From positions 1-5,605 of the forward strand of contig CAMBFP010000077.1 of assembly GCA_945865745.1 (NCBI GenBank): a stretch of DNA of 5,605 nt, written 5' to 3'. Shown piece by piece: positions 1-4,079 of this stretch. The stretch comes from Rhizobium sp. Q54. Its GTDB lineage: Bacteria > Pseudomonadota > Alphaproteobacteria > Rickettsiales > UBA1997. Below the pieces are notes generated by a model that worked only from the letters and a program-made list of their open reading frames with translations, was not told the origin of the DNA and did no database searches. The translations under genes and the position numbers were made by a program. How positions within the stretch are numbered: position 1 is the first letter of the stretch; the number at the start of each line of letters is the position of its first letter.

Positions 1-645
1 GATCTTTCGCACGAATTCCACGTTTTAGCCGACACTGGAGAAAGCGCGATTTACTACGACAAGAAATTCGACGAGCCTAATCTTTCGCTTGCTGACGCCA
101 AAAATCTTTACGCGATGGCTGATGAAATGCATGTTGTGGAAAAATGCCCAATCCCGGCAGATCAACTAAACACAAGGCGCGGCATTGAGGTTGGTCACAT
201 TTTTAACTCTGGATTGAAATACAGCAAAGCAATGGAAGCCACGGTAATGGGCCCTGCCGGCGAAAAAATTTATCCAAATTGTGGTTGCTACGGAATCGGC
301 GCATCGCGCGTTGTTGCGGCGGCAATTGAAGCGAACCACGACGAAAATGGAATTATTTGGCCGAAAGAAATCGCGCCATTCAAATTCGTTTTAATCAACG
401 TAAGACCAGGAGACGAGATGTGTGACAAGATGTGCGAAGAAATTTACGCCACTCTTCCTGATGTTCTTTACGACGACACTAAATCAAGCTTGGGCCAAAA
501 ATTTTCAATCGCTGATTTAATCGGAATTCCAACTCAAATAATCGTCGGACCAAAATCTGCGGCAGAAGGAAAAGTAGAAATCAAAGACAGAAAAACTGGC
601 GAGAAAGTTTTAAAAAATCTTCGCGACGCAGATTTTTCACTCTAG
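1..645 (+). CDS. proS: Prolyl-tRNA synthetase, 3' part (short alphaproteobacterial type)
   Basis: This is the C-terminal 214 residues of a class II aminoacyl-tRNA synthetase that charges tRNA-Pro with proline in the cytoplasm. The reading frame is open from base 1 and the start lies outside the window; an ATG at 115 is internal. Visible motifs are SHEFHVLADTGE (residues 3-14 of the fragment), RGIEVGHIF (60-68), and class II motif 3 as GCYGIGASR with its arginine at 103. The anticodon-binding (HGTP) domain follows from about residue 127 to the end, with the late signature GQKFSIADLIGIP. Only about 50 residues separate SHEF from RGIEVGHIF. In the E. coli-type enzyme this interval holds the roughly 180-residue editing insertion, so that domain is absent here, as is usual in Alphaproteobacteria. 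The gene ends in TAG, convergent with the next gene and 54 bases from it. Identification is firm. Confidence 0.96.
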   Translation, partial: DLSHEFHVLADTGESAIYYDKKFDEPNLSLADAKNLYAMADEMHVVEKCPIPADQLNTRRGIEVGHIFNSGLKYSKAMEATVMGPAGEKIYPNCGCYGIGASRVVAAAIEANHDENGIIWPKEIAPFKFVLINVRPGDEMCDKMCEEIYATLPDVLYDDTKSSLGQKFSIADLIGIPTQIIVGPKSAAEGKVEIKDRKTGEKVLKNLRDADFSL

Positions 646-699
646 AAATAATTTTTGATTGCGAACCGAAGGTGAAATGAAAAGTGCGGGTAAAAGTTT

Positions 700-945
700 T
701 TACTTCCTCAACTTTACAAAAAGCACCGTCCCCGAAAGGAAAAAAGTAATCGAATTCGCAATCACGATTACGCGATTTCCAATCAGCATTCCGTAGATCA
801 ACCAAAGCGCGACGCCGAGAACAAACATCGAATACATCAGCAAAGAAATTCCCGAGGTGTCACGAGTTTTTAGGGTTTTAATTACTTGTGGCAAAAAACT
901 TAGCGTCGTTAGAAAGGCGGCGGTATAGCCGATAAGTTCAGTCAT
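700..945 (-). CDS. SemiSWEET / PQ-loop family small sugar transporter
   Basis: This 81-residue integral membrane protein belongs to the bacterial SemiSWEET (MtN3/saliva, PQ-loop) family. Family members work as dimers of three-helix bundles and carry sugars across the inner membrane. Three hydrophobic segments are visible, near residues 4-21, 32-54 and 57-78. The family signature is the Pro-Gln pair at residues 19-20, in SFLPQVIKTLKTRDTSGIS. The start at 945 gives the usual family length and begins MTELIGY, just before the first helix. An in-frame ATG at 1023 would add 26 residues (MSNCFKFHPLL...) that are polar and unlike the family, and that overlap a palindrome, so I reject it. The leader is A-rich with repeated ATCAAAA and no clear Shine-Dalgarno. 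The gene is convergent with proS and divergent from gpmI, so it is probably a single-gene unit. The actual substrate cannot be read from sequence. Confidence 0.88.
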   Translation of the reverse strand: MTELIGYTAAFLTTLSFLPQVIKTLKTRDTSGISLLMYSMFVLGVALWLIYGMLIGNRVIVIANSITFFLSGTVLFVKLRK

Positions 946-985
946 TTTGATTTTTGATTTTGATGGATCACAATTCTTGGATTCG

Positions 986-999
986 CCCCTTAAAAGAGG
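986..999. repeat. Short degenerate palindrome (CCCCTT-AA-AAGAGG)
   Basis: The two 6-base arms pair at five Watson-Crick positions and one G-T wobble around a 2-base centre. It lies in the divergent region between the SemiSWEET gene and gpmI, 40 bases upstream of the SemiSWEET start. It could be a remnant of a dispersed palindromic element, a weak operator, or chance. It is the source of the 'HPLLRGE' string in the spurious upstream extension of the SemiSWEET frame. Confidence 0.25.
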
Positions 1000-1030
1000 A
1001 TGGAACTTAAAACAATTACTCAAAAGCTTT

Positions 1031-1052
1031 ATTCCTGCGCAAGCGAAAATCC
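1031..1052. repeat. Possible decayed REP-like element
   Basis: The stretch ATTCCTGCGCAAGCGAAAAT resembles, from memory, palindromic intergenic elements of the ATTCCTGCG...GGAATCC type found in many proteobacterial genomes. Here the right arm is degraded: of eight potential pairs (ATTCCTGC with GCGAAAAT) five are Watson-Crick and one is a wobble. It lies between 70 and 48 bases before the gpmI start. Without other copies from the genome this is only a suggestion. Confidence 0.2.
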
Positions 1053-1099
1053 AAAAATCGTAATCACTAAAACCCGAGATAAATCAAAAACCAAAATTT

Positions 1100-2566
1100 A
1101 TGAAAAATCACAAACCGGTTTTGCTGTGCATTTTAGATGGCTGGGGCATTGGCGAAGAGAATGATTCTAACAATGCAATCGCTCGCGCAAAAACGCCGAA
1201 TTACAAAAGATTTTTAGCGACTTACCCGAACTCACAACTTGAAACTTCTGGTCTTGCCGTTGGCTTACCCTCGGGCCAAATGGGAAATTCAGAAGTCGGC
1301 CACATGACGATTGGCGCGGGTCGCGTGATCTTTCAAGATTTGCCACGAATTAATAATGCGATTGCCGACGGCTCGCTGGCGCAAAATCCGCAGTTACAAA
1401 AAATAATCGCCAAGAAGAAAACTTGTCACTTGATGGGCTTACTTTCTGATGGCGGAGTGCATTCACACATTAATCAGATTATTTTTCTCGCCGAATTCTT
1501 AGCAAAAAATGGCGTGAAAGTTTTGCTTCACGCATTTCTAGATGGCCGCGATGTTTCGCAAAAAAGTGCGATTGGATATTTAGAACAATGTAAAAATATT
1601 GAAATCGCAACAGTCTCTGGACGCTACTACGCGATGGATCGCGACAATAAACACGATCGAATTGAACTTGCGACTAAGGCAATAATTTCTGCTGAGGGTG
1701 AAAAATTCTCCGATGCAATTTCCGCAGTAAAAAATTCTTACGAAAAAAATATTACTGACGAGTTCATCAAACCTTGCGTGATTGGCTCCTACTCTGGAAT
1801 CGAAGAAGGAGACGCCCTGCTCTTCTGTAATTTTCGTGCTGATCGCGCTCGCCAAATTTCTGAAAAACTTTTTGAGAAAGTAAAATTTTCTCACGCATTT
1901 TCACTCACTGAATATTCCGAAAAGTTAAATAACTTTTACGAAATTTTATTTCCCTCAGCTGAAATTAAAAATTCTCTTCCCGAAGTTTTATCTGCTCGCG
2001 GCCTTAGGCAATTAAGGATTGCTGAGACTGAAAAATATGCGCACGTAACTTTTTTCTTTTCCTGCGGACAAGAAAATGAATTCCCTGGCGAAGAAAGAAT
2101 TTTAATAAAATCACCAGCAGTTGCGACTTACGATTTGCAGCCAGAGATGTCTTCGAGTGAGGTTGGCGAAAAATTACGCGCAGCAATCGAGTCAGAAAAA
2201 TTTGATTTTATTGTCGTCAACTACGCCAATCCAGACATGGTCGGACACAGTGGATTGCTTGATCCTTCAATCAAAGCCGTTGAAGCAATTGATGCCCAAC
2301 TTGCACAACTTGAAAAAATTATTTTGAAAAAAGATGGCTTGATGCTGATCTCGGCAGACCATGGAAATATTGAATGCATGCTTGATGCACAACATCAACC
2401 CCACACTTCGCACACAACAAATCCTGTGCCACTTATTCTAGTTGGAAATAATGTTAGTGGCTTAAAACTGAGCAATGGCGGCCTCTGCGACATCGCGCCG
2501 ACTATTCTGCATCTGATGAAAATTGCTCAACCACAAGAGATGAATGGGAAGAATTTGTTACCTTAG
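1100..2566 (+). CDS. gpmI: 2,3-bisphosphoglycerate-independent phosphoglycerate mutase
   Basis: This cytoplasmic enzyme interconverts 3- and 2-phosphoglycerate in glycolysis and gluconeogenesis without 2,3-bisphosphoglycerate, using two Mn ions and a phosphoserine intermediate. The 488 residues are slightly fewer than the usual 505-515. The alkaline-phosphatase-superfamily domain is split, with the phosphotransferase insert in the middle. Visible active-site residues are Asp13 (ILDGWG), nucleophile Ser64 (GNSEVGHM), His121 (DGGVHSH), Arg150-Asp151 (LDGRDV), Arg181 and Arg187 (DRDNKHDR), Arg246 and Arg249 (FRADR), Lys312 (TEKYAHVTFF), Asp379 and His383 (NPDMVGHSG), Asp420-His421 (SADHGN) and His438 (HTSH). 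All expected metal and substrate ligands are present, so it should be active. The ATG at 1100 begins directly before the first strand (KPVLLCILDGWG). The leader lacks a clear Shine-Dalgarno and ends CCAAAATTT before ATG. It appears to be monocistronic: the next gene is 174 bases downstream. Confidence 0.97.
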   Translation: MKNHKPVLLCILDGWGIGEENDSNNAIARAKTPNYKRFLATYPNSQLETSGLAVGLPSGQMGNSEVGHMTIGAGRVIFQDLPRINNAIADGSLAQNPQLQKIIAKKKTCHLMGLLSDGGVHSHINQIIFLAEFLAKNGVKVLLHAFLDGRDVSQKSAIGYLEQCKNIEIATVSGRYYAMDRDNKHDRIELATKAIISAEGEKFSDAISAVKNSYEKNITDEFIKPCVIGSYSGIEEGDALLFCNFRADRARQISEKLFEKVKFSHAFSLTEYSEKLNNFYEILFPSAEIKNSLPEVLSARGLRQLRIAETEKYAHVTFFFSCGQENEFPGEERILIKSPAVATYDLQPEMSSSEVGEKLRAAIESEKFDFIVVNYANPDMVGHSGLLDPSIKAVEAIDAQLAQLEKIILKKDGLMLISADHGNIECMLDAQHQPHTSHTTNPVPLILVGNNVSGLKLSNGGLCDIAPTILHLMKIAQPQEMNGKNLLP

Positions 2567-2589
2567 ATTCCTTCCAAAATAATTATTAG

Positions 2590-2606
2590 ATCAGGGCTAA
2601 CCTGAT
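2590..2606. terminator. Weak hairpin after gpmI
   Basis: A perfect 6-base inverted repeat, ATCAGG and CCTGAT, flanks a 5-base loop and begins 24 bases after the gpmI stop. On the plus strand it is followed by A-rich sequence and not by a T tract, so it is not a textbook intrinsic terminator. It could instead be a mild pause or stability element for the gpmI 3' end. Confidence 0.25.
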
Positions 2607-2740
2607 ACAAAATAATAAAAAATTTATTAAATTTATTGTTTACCCAATCGCATTAATAGAACTATCTTGAGAATGCTTCAGCTAGTGGCAATCAGAGTAT
2701 AAAAAGTTTTTCTGTGACCCAAAATTACAATTCATAAATC
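2607..2740 (+). promoter_or_regulatory. AT-rich leader and probable promoter region of the peroxidase gene
   Basis: This spacer holds no open frame I would defend. The best sigma70-like pair I see is TTTACC at 2639-2644 and TATCTT at 2663-2668, 18 bases apart, each matching the consensus at four of six positions. A second possible -10, TATAAA at 2698-2703, lacks a good -35 at the right distance. An AT-only inverted repeat (AATAAA-AAA-TTTATT) lies at 2614-2628. The leader before ATG 2741 has no clear Shine-Dalgarno. The promoter assignment is a weak inference. Confidence 0.25.
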
Positions 2741-3292
2741 ATGAAAATTTATAAAATATTCTTCAGCCTATTTTTGTTTTTCTACTTAAGCCAAGAAAGC
2801 TTCGCCAATGTTAGCGCAAAGAATTCTTATCAATTTTCTTTTAACGGAATTGATGGAAAAAAAATCGATTTGTCAGATTATCGCGGCAAGTTAATTTTGG
2901 TTGTAAACACCGCTTCAAAATGTGGATTTACGCCTCAATATAAAGGCTTGCAGAGCCTTTATGAGAAATATGGAAGTCGTGGCTTAATATTAATTGGCGT
3001 GCCCTCAAATGATTTCGGCAATCAAGAATTTGGTGAGTTGCAGCAGGTAAAAGATTTTACTCAAAAAGAATTTCACATCACTTTTCCACTAACTCAAGTT
3101 AGTAAAGTTAATGGTAAAAATGCTCATCCATTTTATCTTTGGGCCAATAATGAAGCAGGTTTTTTTGCTTCGCCAAAATGGAATTTTCATAAATATCTGA
3201 TTGATAAAAATGGCAACTTTATCACTTGGTTTTCTTCCGCTACTGATCCGCAATCTAAAGAGGTTATTGAGGCGATTGAGAAGAATTTATAG
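2741..3292 (+). CDS. gpx: Exported glutathione peroxidase-family thiol peroxidase (single cysteine)
   Basis: This is a 183-residue member of the glutathione peroxidase family (thioredoxin fold), which reduces hydrogen peroxide or organic hydroperoxides using thiols. Residues 1-22 look like a Sec signal peptide: MKIYK, then a Phe/Leu-rich core, then SFA before a predicted cut ahead of Asn23, so the mature protein should be periplasmic. The peroxidatic cysteine is Cys61 in NTASKCGFTPQY. The partner residues are visible as Gln95 (GNQEF), Trp147 and Asn148 (KWNFHKYLID). Cys61 is the only cysteine in the protein. The family's second site is GVPSNDFGNQ, with serine (Ser89) where many members have GFPCNQF. 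The position of the yeast Gpx3 resolving cysteine is Thr107. It therefore cannot form the internal disulfide of 2-Cys, thioredoxin-dependent members. It stands between gpmI and the photolyase group, 147 bases before the next gene. The family call is firm; the physiological reductant is unknown. Confidence 0.93.
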   Translation: MKIYKIFFSLFLFFYLSQESFANVSAKNSYQFSFNGIDGKKIDLSDYRGKLILVVNTASKCGFTPQYKGLQSLYEKYGSRGLILIGVPSNDFGNQEFGELQQVKDFTQKEFHITFPLTQVSKVNGKNAHPFYLWANNEAGFFASPKWNFHKYLIDKNGNFITWFSSATDPQSKEVIEAIEKNL

Positions 3293-3380
3293 ATCAGCTT
3301 GAATTCTTCTGCCTGGATGCGTCTGCAATATTTTTGAAATAATTAACCCCTTCTTTCGTTCACACTTACTAAAATTAAAT

Positions 3381-3393
3381 TCAACTAAGTTGA
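3381..3393. promoter_or_regulatory. Dyad TCAACT-A-AGTTGA upstream of the photolyase gene group
   Basis: This is a perfect 6+6 inverted repeat around one base, extendable outward by a T-G wobble and an A-T pair. The AAGTTGAG of its right arm is echoed 13 bases after the dyad as AACTTGAG (3407-3413 region). It ends 46 bases before the DUF2256 start. TTGAGT (3390-3395), overlapping its right arm, could serve as a -35, but the nearest -10-like box (TATTTT, 3416-3421) is 20 bases away. The compact dyad fits a repressor or activator site better than a hairpin. Function is inferred only from position and symmetry. Confidence 0.3.
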
Positions 3394-3439
3394 GTTTGAT
3401 TGCCGAACTTGAGGGTATTTTAAAAAGAGATAATAGCCG

Positions 3440-3598
3440 ATGAAAAACAAGGTTAAAAAAGAAAATTTACCACAGAAAATTTGTATAAAATGTGATCGGC
3501 CATTCACCTGGCGAAAGAAGTGGCAGAAGGTTTGGGATCAGGTGAAATATTGTTCTGACAAATGTCGTAAGAATAAAAATAAAAACCAAAATGAATAA
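3440..3598 (+). CDS. DUF2256 family small zinc-ribbon-like protein
   Basis: This 52-residue basic protein carries the full DUF2256 signature. A first pair of cysteines, Cys15 and Cys18 (KICIKC), is followed by RPFTWRKKW (residues 20-28), VWDQVKYC and a second pair, Cys38 and Cys42 (CSDKC). The C-x2-C and C-x3-C knuckles probably bind one zinc. The tail (RKNKNKNQNE) is lysine- and asparagine-rich. There is no signal peptide or membrane segment, so it should be cytoplasmic. The biochemical role of DUF2256 is not known to me; from memory these genes often lie beside cryptochrome/photolyase genes, as here. The start is the only sensible ATG, with a weak purine stretch (AAAGAGA) 9 bases upstream. 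Its stop overlaps the start of the DUF3429 gene by 8 bases, which implies translational coupling and a shared transcript. A nucleic-acid-binding or metal-delivery role is possible but unproven. Confidence 0.9.
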   Translation: MKNKVKKENLPQKICIKCDRPFTWRKKWQKVWDQVKYCSDKCRKNKNKNQNE

Positions 3599-4022
3599 AA
3601 ATCTTAATCATTTTCTAGCTTATTTAGGCTGCCTTCCCTTCGTCATCGCAGCAATTTTTTTTAGCGCAAAATTGCAATTTATGTCTGCCAGTTTTTTTGA
3701 AAATATTATTAAATCTTACGGTCTAGCAATTGTCTCTTTTATGTCCGGGGTTAACTGGGGGCAATATTTAACTTTTAAAAAAAAGCCGAAGTTAAACTTA
3801 TTTTTAATCAGCAATATTATTACTTTGCTGTGCTGGTTTTCATTTTTTTTAATTAGCAGTTCTGGGTTTTTGCTAAATTTAATTTTTAGCTTTTTGTCTT
3901 TGCTTGCAGTCGATTATCACCTTAGGAAATTAGACTTAATTGAGGTGAAATATTTTCAAACCCGTATCGGCGTTACCATGATTGCCTGTATATCTCTGGC
4001 GCTGATCAAAATAAGCTTTTAA
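3591..4022 (+). CDS. DUF3429 family multi-pass membrane protein
   Basis: This 143-residue, strongly hydrophobic protein has about five predicted membrane helices, near residues 7-27, 40-60, 68-88, 91-108 and 124-141. It matches the DUF3429 family (which includes eukaryotic TMEM69) through the N-terminal YLGCLPFVIAAI, the conserved YGLAIVSFMSGVNWG at 43-57, and the VDYH...YFQTRIGVT segment near the C-terminus. No enzymatic residues are obvious and the family's function is unknown to me. It would lie in the inner membrane. Its ATG sits inside the last codons of the DUF2256 gene (8-base overlap) and has no Shine-Dalgarno of its own, so translation probably depends on ribosomes finishing DUF2256. 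It is the most AT-rich gene in the window, partly because of its Phe/Leu/Ile content. The photolyase gene follows after 57 bases on the same strand. Confidence 0.85.
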   Translation: MNKNLNHFLAYLGCLPFVIAAIFFSAKLQFMSASFFENIIKSYGLAIVSFMSGVNWGQYLTFKKKPKLNLFLISNIITLLCWFSFFLISSSGFLLNLIFSFLSLLAVDYHLRKLDLIEVKYFQTRIGVTMIACISLALIKISF

Positions 4023-4039
4023 GCGATTCATTTCTCGCT
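4022..4039. other. Short inverted repeat between DUF3429 and photolyase genes
   Basis: AGCGA and TCGCT form a perfect 5-base stem around an 8-base loop, starting on the last base of the DUF3429 stop codon. No T tract follows, so it is not a convincing terminator. It may do nothing, or it may modestly separate DUF3429 expression from that of the photolyase. Confidence 0.2.
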
Positions 4040-4079
4040 CACAAATTTTAGCTAAAGAACACAAATCCAAACTGTTTAC

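Noticed and set aside
690..703. GTAAAA-GT-TTTTAC inverted repeat between proS and the SemiSWEET gene as a bidirectional terminator
   Set aside because: It is only six A/T-rich pairs with a 2-base loop and overlaps the SemiSWEET stop codon; too weak to call without termination data.
581..805. Minus-strand open frame of 74 codons
   Set aside because: It overlaps the proS 3' end and the SemiSWEET gene in another frame, and its product shows no recognisable motif and has an arginine/phenylalanine-rich shadow composition.
946..1023. N-terminal 26-residue extension of the SemiSWEET frame
   Set aside because: The added residues are polar, unlike the family, and encoded partly by an intergenic palindrome; the start at 945 gives the standard SemiSWEET length.
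1580..1894. Minus-strand open frame of 104 codons
   Set aside because: It lies wholly inside gpmI, whose frame is certain; the product is a phenylalanine-rich shadow with no family features.
2004..2327. Two short open frames (minus 2004-2186, plus 2121-2327)
   Set aside because: Both sit inside the conserved C-terminal half of gpmI and show no motif or plausible start signals.
3429..3434. GATAAT as a -10 box giving a leaderless DUF2256 transcript
   Set aside because: It matches the -10 consensus at five of six positions, but no -35 lies at 16-18 bases, and such matches are common in AT-rich DNA.
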